Shown piece after piece: positions 55,403-64,000 of a stretch of 64,000 bases of DNA. Positions within the stretch are counted from its first letter, which is position 1; each line of letters begins with the position of its first letter. The translations under genes and the position numbers were made by a program. The stretch is from Thermincola carboxydiphila. Its GTDB lineage: Bacteria > Bacillota > Thermincolia > Thermincolales > UBA2595. The notes under the pieces are model-generated. The model made no database searches. It had not been told where the DNA came from and saw only the letters and a list, made by a program, of their open reading frames with translations. The DNA lies in contig JAENZJ010000005.1 of assembly GCA_016841325.1 (NCBI GenBank), positions 1-64,000 on the forward strand, in the 5' to 3' direction.

Positions 55403-56668
55403 TTGTCTATGACCCGGTACTACATAGCAGTAACATTAATTAACATTCTTCTTGCCTCATTTTTTTATTTCAAATCAACAAATACGGGCTTGTCAACCAA
55501 GGCCTTTATTTTTATTGGCGGGCTTTCGCTGCTGATCGGGATTGGTTTTCCGCTTTTAACAGGATTTTTTGATATTTACGTTGTCATTGGCATTAATTTG
55601 TTAATAATAAGCTTGGGAACTTATAAAATTACCCAACTGGAACATAGGGCTCCATCGGATGCCGAGACAGAGAACCCAGGCCTGAGGGATAAGAAACCTG
55701 AGAATACAGACCCGGCTGTGCTGGTTGCGGCTGCTGCCGAGGATATTTTATCAGATGAATGTTCGGACGGAGCGGAGAATCGAGATATACCAGCAGCACT
55801 TTCTGAAGGCTTTGTGGAAAAACAGGCAGAACCACATACAGAAAGACCGGAGACAGAAGAACGGGAAATAGAGGAAATGGTAATAGAAGAACCGGTAATA
55901 GAAGAACCGGTAATAGAAGAACCGGAATTTCAGGAGAAGGAACCACGAGGAGCAGATAGTGAAGAAGTGAAAGCCGGGCAAGAGGTACCTGAAGAATTAC
56001 CAGTGGAAGAGTCAGTAGCCTCAGAAGGAGCAGAAGGAACTGAAGGGACAGAAGGAACAGAAGGAGCAGTCGCCGCAGAAGGACCGGAAATAATTGAAGA
56101 CAAAGCGGTAGAGGATACAATAGAGGATAGAGTAGTGGAAACAGTAGAAGCAGCCGCAGGCGGGGAAGGAGAACAAGGAGCGGAAGATAATACAGGCATG
56201 CTGCCTGGTCAGGATAATACCGTACAGGGAGAAGAGACTATGATTTCTCAACAGCATGGTGCCCAAGAAATACAGGAATTGATATATTCTTATGTCGACA
56301 GGGGATTTGATGCCAAAACCGGAGGAAAACTTGACCTGGCAATAAAATACTTTTCTTCAGCACTTGACCTGGACCCACCCCCGGACCTGAAGAAGATGCT
56401 GGTTTATGATCTGCATTCCATGTACAGGGAACTGGGACAATATCCGGAAGCCAAACAATGCATGGAGGATTTACTGGAGAGCACGTCCGGGGACTTATCC
56501 AATGAAGAGGTCCGGGAAATAAAAATCAGTATTAAATATGTGGAGATATTACAGGAAATGCTTAATAAGGCCAATACGCCAAATTTGCCCTATTCAAAGC
56601 TGCCGGCCCTGATCAAGGTCAGTGTGGAGGGGAAGGTAGACCAGTGGCTGAACGAAGCTTTTAACTAA
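55403..56668 (+). CDS. Membrane-anchored protein with Glu/Pro low-complexity repeats and C-terminal TPR-like domain
   Basis: Two N-terminal TMs; VIEEPVIEEPVIEEP, EGTEGTEGTEG; LDLAIKYFSSALDLDPPPDLKKMLVYDLHSMYRELGQYPEAKQCMEDLL. Confidence 0.75.
   Translation: MSMTRYYIAVTLINILLASFFYFKSTNTGLSTKAFIFIGGLSLLIGIGFPLLTGFFDIYVVIGINLLIISLGTYKITQLEHRAPSDAETENPGLRDKKPENTDPAVLVAAAAEDILSDECSDGAENRDIPAALSEGFVEKQAEPHTERPETEEREIEEMVIEEPVIEEPVIEEPEFQEKEPRGADSEEVKAGQEVPEELPVEESVASEGAEGTEGTEGTEGAVAAEGPEIIEDKAVEDTIEDRVVETVEAAAGGEGEQGAEDNTGMLPGQDNTVQGEETMISQQHGAQEIQELIYSYVDRGFDAKTGGKLDLAIKYFSSALDLDPPPDLKKMLVYDLHSMYRELGQYPEAKQCMEDLLESTSGDLSNEEVREIKISIKYVEILQEMLNKANTPNLPYSKLPALIKVSVEGKVDQWLNEAFN
55880..55924 (+). 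repeat. 3 x 15-bp perfect tandem repeat gtaatagaagaaccg
   Basis: Direct reading. Confidence 0.95.
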
Positions 56669-56741
56669 TCGTTCTGATAAAGTCTGACCAGACTTTTAGA
56701 TTTTTCATATAAAGTAAAGCCTTATGATAGGAGAGTAGGTA

Positions 56742-57527
56742 ATGAAACGAAGTGAAGAACTGTTGGGATTGTCAGTCATCAGCATTGAAGACGGGAAAGA
56801 GCTGGGAACGGTAAGTGATCTGGTAATAAATGCCGGGAATGGGCTGGTACAGTATTTGGTCGTAGATAACGGTCTCCGGTACCTGGGTATTAAGGTTTTA
56901 CCATTCAGACTTGTTGAAGGTGTTGGGGAGGATGCAGTTACCGTGCAGAATTCTTCCTGTATAGTTGACCTTGGTGATGAGCCCGAAATACACGCGCTTC
57001 TCGAGCAAAACGTGCGGGTCAAAGGTACCAGGGTAATGACCAGAAAAGGTAAAATGATTGGTACCGTCAGCGAAATTATAGTCGATGAGGACAATGAAGG
57101 CCGTATCGAAGCCTGTGAGATGACTCCTTTGGATGATACAGAGAGCAAACAATTAATTCCTTCAGACAAGGTTATTACTTTTGGCAAAGATGTCCTGATA
57201 GTTAATGAGTCATTGGAATCTTCCGGCGAAAATACTTCAGGTCAAGTGAAGGATTCAGTTGACGGCACTCCTCCTGAAGCTTCAGAAATGCCTGCTTCAG
57301 AAATGAAGGATGCAGAGAAAGCAGAGGCCCAGCAACAGTCTGAAGCTGCAAAATTATTTGAAGAAAGGCAGCGGAAATATCTTGTAGGCAGAAAAGTAAG
57401 CAAAAGGATTGAAACCGAGACGGGAGAAGTTGTAGCTGAAGAGGGAGACGTTATTACCGAAGAATTACTGGATAAAGCCAAAGCGGCCGGTAAGTTCTCC
57501 GAACTTTCCATGAATACCAGGGCGTAG
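56742..57527 (+). CDS. PRC-barrel domain protein
   Basis: LLGLSVISIEDGKELGTVSDLVIN; second PRC unit GKMIGTVSEIIVDEDNEGRIEACE. Confidence 0.85.
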   Translation: MKRSEELLGLSVISIEDGKELGTVSDLVINAGNGLVQYLVVDNGLRYLGIKVLPFRLVEGVGEDAVTVQNSSCIVDLGDEPEIHALLEQNVRVKGTRVMTRKGKMIGTVSEIIVDEDNEGRIEACEMTPLDDTESKQLIPSDKVITFGKDVLIVNESLESSGENTSGQVKDSVDGTPPEASEMPASEMKDAEKAEAQQQSEAAKLFEERQRKYLVGRKVSKRIETETGEVVAEEGDVITEELLDKAKAAGKFSELSMNTRA

Positions 57528-57562
57528 AACTTTCGGAGCAATCCAGGTAGGGGGAGCGAAAA

Positions 57563-58831
57563 ATGACCGTTTTTCATAAAAAATACCTGTTGATTGCCGC
57601 TTTTCTGATATCCCAGGGCTTGGTCAGCATTATTGGTGGACTGGCTTTTGCTTCTGTCCCCGGGGAGAATACTATTTTCCCTGGGGTTTTTATTAGCGGT
57701 ATTGATGTCGGGGGAATGACCGGCAAACAGGCTGCAGCCTTGCTGGGGAAGAACCGTCACAAGCTTCAGGCTGAAAACATAATTTTACAGTATAATGACA
57801 GAAAATGGCTTTACACTTTTGAAGAAATGGGGATTACCTTTAATATGCAGGCCACTGTTGAGAAGGCGCTTCAGGAAGGGAAAAGCGGAAATCATCTTTT
57901 CAGAGTGCTGGAAGCATTTAGAATCAGGTACAGTAACCCAAATCTTCCCCTGGAATATACTTTGGATGAATCCAAATTTAAGGATGCCCTTAAGGAGATC
58001 GCCAAAGAACTTAATGTTCCACCGGCAAATGCCACTGCTATACATGAAAATGGCAAAATCAGCCTGATTCCGGAAACTGAAGGTAAATTAGTTGACATAC
58101 CGGCAACCATGGCACAGGTCAAAAAGGCCATTAACAGGCCTGGTAACGAGTCTGTGGAAATCCAGGTTGCCCGGGTGGTGCCGGATATCAGGGTTTCACA
58201 CCTTAAGGGTATTAATGAGGTGCTCGGTACCGGCATTACATCTTTTTCGCCTGCCGATAAGGAAAGGGCCAAAAACATAGACCTGGCTGCCAAAATGTTA
58301 AATGGTACAGTTATCCAGCCGGGACAGATTTTCTCCTTTAATACGGTGGTTGGCCCTAGGGTGAGGGAAAAGGGTTACCGCAGCGCCCCGGTACTGATAG
58401 ACGGACGGCTGGCTGAGGGTACGGGGGGTGGTGTCTGCCAGGCTGCCACAACACTCTATGAGGCAGCATTGTACTCCGGAATGGAGATCAAGGAGAGACA
58501 TCCCCATTCTTCGCCCCCTGCATATATTAGTCCCGGTATGGATGCAGCAGTTGTATACGGGGAAATGGACCTGAAATTTCTTAATAATACCGGTAAACCG
58601 GTATACATATCCGCTGTTGTTGCCGATAACCGGGTTAGTATCAGGCTTTTGGGTTCCGGAAAACCAGGTGAATCTGTTCAGGTAGTTTCCGAGAACAGTA
58701 CTGATGATCAAAATCAGAGGGCAGAAAGGTCTTATGTCAGGGTTTATAGAATATTCTATAACAATGGTACAGAAGATAGGAGGGAACTAATGTCTGAAGA
58801 TTACTATCGCAAAGGGATAATAATAAAGTGA
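57563..58831 (+). CDS. VanW family protein with peptidoglycan-binding-like repeats
   Basis: FSFNTVVGPRVREKGYRSAPVLIDGRLAEGTGGGVCQAATTLYEAAL. Confidence 0.92.
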   Translation: MTVFHKKYLLIAAFLISQGLVSIIGGLAFASVPGENTIFPGVFISGIDVGGMTGKQAAALLGKNRHKLQAENIILQYNDRKWLYTFEEMGITFNMQATVEKALQEGKSGNHLFRVLEAFRIRYSNPNLPLEYTLDESKFKDALKEIAKELNVPPANATAIHENGKISLIPETEGKLVDIPATMAQVKKAINRPGNESVEIQVARVVPDIRVSHLKGINEVLGTGITSFSPADKERAKNIDLAAKMLNGTVIQPGQIFSFNTVVGPRVREKGYRSAPVLIDGRLAEGTGGGVCQAATTLYEAALYSGMEIKERHPHSSPPAYISPGMDAAVVYGEMDLKFLNNTGKPVYISAVVADNRVSIRLLGSGKPGESVQVVSENSTDDQNQRAERSYVRVYRIFYNNGTEDRRELMSEDYYRKGIIIK

Positions 58832-59133
58832 CTTGGAGGTTCCGGCCAATTATGTTTGCAGGTTTGTGTACTGTGGAATTGCGGTTAGACTGGTCTAACT
58901 CCCTAAAGGACAAACGGCGGGAAATCAAGAGCCTGATTGACAGGGTCCGTTTTAAATTTAATGTTTCCATTGCAGAGACAGGGTGTCAGGATGAGTGGAG
59001 GAAGGCTGTCCTGGGTTTTGCAGCGGTAAGCTCGGACCGGAGACATGTAGACAGTATGGTTAATGAGGTAATCAAATTCATTGAACGGAATACGGATGCA
59101 GAAATGATGTCATTTAATACCGAGATAATATGA
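58828..59133 (+). CDS. DUF503 family protein
   Basis: ELRLDWSNSLKDKRREIKSLIDRVRFKFNVSIAETGCQDEWRKAVLGFAAVS. Confidence 0.9.
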   Translation: MTWRFRPIMFAGLCTVELRLDWSNSLKDKRREIKSLIDRVRFKFNVSIAETGCQDEWRKAVLGFAAVSSDRRHVDSMVNEVIKFIERNTDAEMMSFNTEII

Positions 59134-59162
59134 AGGGGATGTCATAGGACAGCCCCTTTTTG
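59132..59162 (+). terminator. Intrinsic terminator
   Basis: aaGGGGatgtcataggacagCCCCtttttg. Confidence 0.65.
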
Positions 59163-59280
59163 CATGAAAAGAAAGGGTAAGTGTATTTCGTTATTTGCCA
59201 TTCAACTAAATTTTCCAGCACTAAAATTTTCTAGGTAAAACAATAATAATAATGAAAATACTTTACTAGGAGTGGTTTAA

Positions 59281-59832
59281 GTGTTCAAAATCAAAGATAG
59301 AGTTGTTTTAGGTGTTGTGGCTGGTTTAGCCGGAAATGTCCTTAAAATGGCGGTTGATGAAATTTCCATCAAAAAGAAGATATCACAGCGTTCATTTCGT
59401 GAGACTGCCGCAGGTGTGTGGGTATCAAAAAAAAGTGAAGCCACCAATATAAAAGGACAAATCCTCGGGGGGTTACTTGATTTTGGAATGGGTATATTGG
59501 GCGGTATTTCAACGGTGCATTTCCTGTCGAAAACCGGGCGTGACCATGTCATAATCAAAGGAATTACTTCAGGAATAACGATGGGTTCGTTAATTACTTT
59601 CGTTATGGGAACTCTGCCCCAAAATCAAGTTAGACCCAAAGATGCCGCAAGCAACCTATCCTATATGCTGAGTCATGCCGTATACGGACTTGTAACAACT
59701 ACTGTAACCGCAAAATTAGGACACCCATCGTTATTTGATGCCAAACCAAAAAACGACTATCTTGATCCTACAGAACCGACGACAGAGCAAACAATTGGAC
59801 AAAACATCTATCAAGTTAAGGAACAGAAATAA
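59281..59832 (+). CDS. Hypothetical membrane protein
   Basis: 183 aa, multi-TM, RBS aggagtgg. Confidence 0.6.
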   Translation: MFKIKDRVVLGVVAGLAGNVLKMAVDEISIKKKISQRSFRETAAGVWVSKKSEATNIKGQILGGLLDFGMGILGGISTVHFLSKTGRDHVIIKGITSGITMGSLITFVMGTLPQNQVRPKDAASNLSYMLSHAVYGLVTTTVTAKLGHPSLFDAKPKNDYLDPTEPTTEQTIGQNIYQVKEQK

Positions 59833-59893
59833 CAAAATAGATTCATTTGTAACATAAAGGCTGCCTGAGGGGCAGCCTAAGTAATGGATGATA

Positions 59894-60625
59894 TTACTGA
59901 AATGACCTCCAGTGGAGGTAGTTATAAAGGTCTCCCAGGGTGTGTATATTTCGCGAAGCCAGTATTTTCAGAAACTCCAGCAGAATTTCAGCTGTTACCA
60001 GGGCATCACCGAGAGAGGTATGCCGCCCCTCCGGAGACAGGTTATAGAACCTGATGAGGGCGTCCAGGGTCTGGCAGTTTTTTCCTGTGAGGAGGGCATT
60101 GGCCAGGATAAATGTATCGACTATGTGATGAGATATTTTAGTATGGCAGTATTGTTTTAGTTTAATATTAATGAAATGGAGGTCAAAATCTGAATTATGG
60201 GCTACCAGCACACTGTTTCTGGCGAAATCAAGGAATTCATTAAGTACCCAGAGGATAGACGGGGAATTTTCCACCATTTCATTGGTAATTCCGGTGATTT
60301 CAGTGGCAAGGGGTGGGATTTCCCGATGGGGGTTGACCAGTTGGTCAAAATATGAATCCTTTTTAAGCTGCCCGTTTTCTACCACCACAGCGCTCACTGA
60401 GGTGATCTCATCTCCGCTGAAGGGATACAGCCCGGTTGTTTCCAGGTCGAAGACTACGAATCTGGCCTTCATCAGGGGGGTATCCAGGGGGATTTTATTT
60501 TTTTCTGCCGCGATTTTATACCTAATCTCGAGAAGCACCGCGGGGTCTATCTCTCCCGAGACAATGTCTTTTCTGGGGCTTCTCAAACCTACGGCCCATT
60601 GAAGGATTCTAAACAGATCTTTCAT
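59894..60625 (-). CDS. 3'-5' exonuclease (DnaQ-like DEDDh)
   Basis: FVVFDLETTGLYPFSGDEITSVSAVVV; VAHNSDFDLHFI; HTSLGDALVTAEILL. Confidence 0.93.
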   Translation of the reverse strand: MKDLFRILQWAVGLRSPRKDIVSGEIDPAVLLEIRYKIAAEKNKIPLDTPLMKARFVVFDLETTGLYPFSGDEITSVSAVVVENGQLKKDSYFDQLVNPHREIPPLATEITGITNEMVENSPSILWVLNEFLDFARNSVLVAHNSDFDLHFINIKLKQYCHTKISHHIVDTFILANALLTGKNCQTLDALIRFYNLSPEGRHTSLGDALVTAEILLEFLKILASRNIHTLGDLYNYLHWRSFQ

Positions 60626-60664
60626 CTGTACACACTTCCTCCGGTAAAATGCCGGCAGGTCAGG

Positions 60665-62578
60665 TTAATAACCCTCTACCCTGAAACAAGAGCCGGTAAA
60701 ATTTTGCAGCCTGGTTATTGCCTTAAATGATTCCCGAAGGACTGCCTGCTCCCGTTTGCTTAAATTATACGGGTTGAGATAGTTATCCGGTTCCAGGCCA
60801 AGGGCCAGTTTACGGAGGTTCTCCCTGTTCCTGAAGGTAAGCAGAGTTTCGTAAGCTGCATCGATAAACTCTGCATCATCCTTTGGCAGGGTGCCGTTGG
60901 CAGTCAGTTGTGCTATCCGTTCAAAGGTGTTGGTAGCGGTAATCCCGTCCCGGATGGAAAAAATCCGGGTACAGTCAACGATGTGAACCAGTGCAGCACC
61001 TTTGAGGTCCAGCTCACCCTTGTGTTCCTTGGACTTTTCTGTGATGAACTGTTTGAAAAGCCCCAGGGGCACGGCGTGTGACAGGTCGTCCCTGGCCAGG
61101 AAATGTAATACAATCGGTGACTCATTGATAAGGCGAAAAACGTTATTTTTCAGGCGATCTGCCAGTCTTACTGTGCCATAGACAGGGCGGAAATCCAGGA
61201 AAATTGTGAAGTTACGCAGCATTTCTGAATGAGGCTCCTGAACCCAGTAAGTAACCGTTTTGATCCATTCCTTGTATGGTTTGCGCCACTGCCCGTTGGT
61301 TGCCATTACATTACCGCTGCAAAGGGCAAAACCACAGCGGTTAAGGGCATCCACAACCTTTGCCGCCAGCCGGGGGAAGTATTCTTCTGCTTCCTCTATT
61401 TTAGCAGGGTCAGTGTCATCATATATAATCCCATTATCCTGATCTGTCCGGATAATCTGTTCTTTCCGGCCGCTGCTGCCCATAGTAATCCAGCAGTAGT
61501 CGACAGGCGGTAGACCATAGCCTTCATCAAGCATCTGCCTCTCACAAATCTGGATAAGTTTCCTGGTCAGTCTGTCATAGAGTTCTGTCATTACCTCACA
61601 GATTTCTCTTGATGAAGCCTTTTCCGCCACCAGGGCTTTAAGGACATTATCGATATCATGACTGGACCTGACCAGGCCGTCTATTGTTGTCTCAGACTCG
61701 ACATTACTTACAGTTGTAATGGCGCCGGTACTCCGGCTCTGCACCAGGTCACGCAGGGTAACGATCCCAAGGAGTTCCCCATTGTCAATAATGGGAAGCT
61801 GCTTAACCTTGTTCTTCACCATTGTCAGCAGGGCCTGGAAGTAAAAGGCATCAGGGGGCAGGGTCACCGGATTGGGTGTCATCACATCCCTGACTTTTAT
61901 CTCAGTGAAATTACTGTCTCCCCTGGTGAGAATTCTGGCAACCATGTCGGATTCAGTTATAATGCCAACCGGATGTTTGGATTTATCGACAACCACAAGT
62001 GAACTAATCCGGTTTTTAGTCAGTTTCCTGGCGGCCGTTGTTACCAGGTCATCTTCCCTGCAGGTGATGACCGGTGATGTCATGATGGCCGATACCCGTT
62101 TTCTGAATGGTTGGGCGTCTTCCATTCCATATGCATCATAAGACTGTTCCAGAATTACTTCATTATACATGTCTCTGAGCCTGTCTGTCAGCAGCCTGCT
62201 GAAAAAATCAGAAAACTGGGGGCTCTGCTGCAGCAGTTTGTCAAATGTATCCCGGTCGATAAGCAGGCAGGTACAGTCCGTTGCAGCCCTTACCGATGCA
62301 GGATAATTCTTTTCAGAAAGAATCACCGTCTCACCGAAAATATCATAGGGGCGGCGCAGGCCTACCACCGACTCCACGCCTTTTTCATTACGGACAATTA
62401 TTTCGGCGACACCGTCAATTATAATAAACAGGGAATTCAGGGATGGGTCTCCCTGTTTAAATATGTAGCTCTCCCTGGGATATGTCTTTTCCTGAATATT
62501 GGGGCGGATAGATAACAACAGTTGGAGGTCCAGCTGATTGAAGGGAGTAATTTTTTCAAGAATTTCGATTTTTTGCAT
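60665..62578 (-). CDS. cNMP-binding/CBS/DUF294 nucleotidyltransferase-like signal protein
   Basis: N-terminal cyclic-nucleotide binding domain, two CBS motifs, MGSSGRKEQIIRTDQDNGIIY. Confidence 0.93.
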   Translation of the reverse strand: MQKIEILEKITPFNQLDLQLLLSIRPNIQEKTYPRESYIFKQGDPSLNSLFIIIDGVAEIIVRNEKGVESVVGLRRPYDIFGETVILSEKNYPASVRAATDCTCLLIDRDTFDKLLQQSPQFSDFFSRLLTDRLRDMYNEVILEQSYDAYGMEDAQPFRKRVSAIMTSPVITCREDDLVTTAARKLTKNRISSLVVVDKSKHPVGIITESDMVARILTRGDSNFTEIKVRDVMTPNPVTLPPDAFYFQALLTMVKNKVKQLPIIDNGELLGIVTLRDLVQSRSTGAITTVSNVESETTIDGLVRSSHDIDNVLKALVAEKASSREICEVMTELYDRLTRKLIQICERQMLDEGYGLPPVDYCWITMGSSGRKEQIIRTDQDNGIIYDDTDPAKIEEAEEYFPRLAAKVVDALNRCGFALCSGNVMATNGQWRKPYKEWIKTVTYWVQEPHSEMLRNFTIFLDFRPVYGTVRLADRLKNNVFRLINESPIVLHFLARDDLSHAVPLGLFKQFITEKSKEHKGELDLKGAALVHIVDCTRIFSIRDGITATNTFERIAQLTANGTLPKDDAEFIDAAYETLLTFRNRENLRKLALGLEPDNYLNPYNLSKREQAVLRESFKAITRLQNFTGSCFRVEGY

Positions 62579-62851
62579 AATAAAACCACCCCCGAGGATG
62601 CCTGTTTAAAACAATATACTACAAATTATTACTAATATACAATGATTTTATGACTGACGGGCGATATAGGAGGGTTAACGGTCGTAGGCGGTGACCAGTG
62701 GAGGACGTCAGACTCGCCCTTGGGAACATGCCAGCCTCCCCTGTATGTAAAAAAAGAAGGATACTCCCAAGTTTACGAGTTATCCCTCTACCGAATTTAT
62801 ATATATAAAGTATCCGCTCATTTCTATGAACCAACAATCCCTATTGTTTAA

Positions 62852-64000
62852 CTATTGTCTGGCCTGTTGCTTCGTATAATTCAGGAGACCACCGGCTTTA
62901 ATGATTACCACCTGGCGCGGGGTCAGGTCATGGCGTACCCTGAACTCGTTCCCGCCGGTAATGTTCTTGACAACCAGTTCATTGCTGGTACCAATGGGAG
63001 ATACGTCTATTTCCAGGATATCTTCCTCTTTGAAGGTATCGTAATCATTTTCATCAACAAAGGTAAGGGGGAGAATGCCAAAATTGACCAGGTTTGCTTT
63101 GTGAATTCTGGCAAAGGATTTGGCAATTACGGCTTTTATGCCCAGGTACATCGGGGCAAGGGCGGCGTGTTCCCTGCTGGAGCCCTGGCCGTAATTATGG
63201 CCTCCGACCACGAAACCCTCACCTGCTTCCCTGGCTCTGTCGGGGAATGACAGGTCAATTCCCGAAAAGACGAACTGGGAAATTGCCGGAATGTTGGAAC
63301 GTAGGGGTAGAATTTTGGCCCCTGCCGGCATTATATGGTCTGTGGTAATGTTGTCCCCCAGCTTTAACAGGGCAGGCCCGCTCAGCTTAGCAGGCAGCGG
63401 CCGGTTCACCGGCAGAGCTTTGATATTGGGTCCCCGCAGGACCTCAACCTGGGACGGGTCTTTGGCAGGGGGGATAATCATGCTGTCATCTATCAGGAAT
63501 TTTTCCGGCATCTCTACATGAATATATTCCCCTAACTCCCTGGGGTCAGTGAGAACTCCCGTTAAAGCCGATGCCGCAGCAACTTCAGGGCTTGCCAGGT
63601 AGACTTTGGCATCAGCGGTCCCGGACCGGCCTTCAAAGTTCCTGTTAAAGGTCCGCAGTGTGACAGCTCCTGAGGACGGCGACTGCCCCATACCGATACA
63701 TGGGCCGCAGGCTGTCTCCAGTATCCTGGCTCCGGCAGAGATTATGTCTGCCATGGCGCCGTTCCTGGCCAGCATTTCAAATACCTGACGGGAACCCGGG
63801 GCAATACTGAGACTGGTTGCAGGATGGATCTTTTTCCCTTTGAGAATACCGGCAACCCTCATCAGGTCGGTATAAGAAGAGTTGGTACAACTGCCAATGA
63901 CTACCTGGTGTACCGGAATCCGGCCCACTTCGCTGACTTTGGCCACATTGTCCGGGCTGTGGGGCTGGGCTACCAGGGGTTCCAGTTCGGAGAGGTTTAT
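62852..64000 (-). CDS. acnA: Aconitate hydratase (partial, 5' end off the window)
   Basis: VVIGSCTNSSYTDLMRVAGILKG, ACGPCIGMGQSP, GHNYGQGSSREHAALAP; frame open to window edge. Confidence 0.93.
   Translation of the reverse strand: MNLSELEPLVAQPHSPDNVAKVSEVGRIPVHQVVIGSCTNSSYTDLMRVAGILKGKKIHPATSLSIAPGSRQVFEMLARNGAMADIISAGARILETACGPCIGMGQSPSSGAVTLRTFNRNFEGRSGTADAKVYLASPEVAAASALTGVLTDPRELGEYIHVEMPEKFLIDDSMIIPPAKDPSQVEVLRGPNIKALPVNRPLPAKLSGPALLKLGDNITTDHIMPAGAKILPLRSNIPAISQFVFSGIDLSFPDRAREAGEGFVVGGHNYGQGSSREHAALAPMYLGIKAVIAKSFARIHKANLVNFGILPLTFVDENDYDTFKEEDILEIDVSPIGTSNELVVKNITGGNEFRVRHDLTPRQVVIIKAGGLLNYTKQQARQ

Noticed and set aside
62619-62837. 72-aa minus-strand ORF upstream of the CBS protein
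   Set aside because: Implausible composition, no convincing RBS; region looks structured/non-coding
1-64000. tRNA/rRNA genes or CRISPR arrays
   Set aside because: None recognised by eye; a tRNAscan-SE/Infernal run would be needed to exclude them

Overview
The window looks like a chromosomal segment of an anaerobic, spore-forming Firmicute (cotJABC, formate dehydrogenase, ferredoxins, S-layer protein); the taxonomy is inferred. Positions 1-~19.9 kb are an accessory polymorphic-toxin island. It holds a 3558-aa secreted YD-repeat/Rhs protein with a REase-like C-terminal toxin and an immunity gene. Next comes a displaced orphan Rhs C-terminal cassette with a different (HNH-like) toxin and a putative immunity gene. 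A third, IS-truncated toxin tip (SitA6/DUF2380-like) follows, with a double-CXXCG (SitI6-like) immunity gene. The island also carries an IS21 element with a visible target-site duplication (TSD) and a frameshifted istA, an IS110-family transposase, and a MITE-like palindrome. It is bracketed by a 74-bp duplicate of cotJC sequence. From ~20 kb on, the region is mostly housekeeping: cotJABC; a selenocysteine-containing formate dehydrogenase operon with a clear SECIS and a sigma-54 type promoter; fdhE; tatA; an aminotransferase; many small membrane proteins; two paralogous glycogen synthases; galT; nth; and an aconitase truncated by the window end. The most interesting single item is at 44397-44975. 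An in-frame UGA sits exactly at the second Cys of a heavy-metal-associated (HMA) CxxC motif (CGGU), with a SECIS-compatible hairpin downstream, suggesting an HMA-domain selenoprotein that ORF callers would truncate. Other notable items are a 213/214-bp palindromic repeat family (two copies), conserved hairpins with an invariant 3' tail downstream of two immunity genes, and several orphan small hydrophilic proteins.
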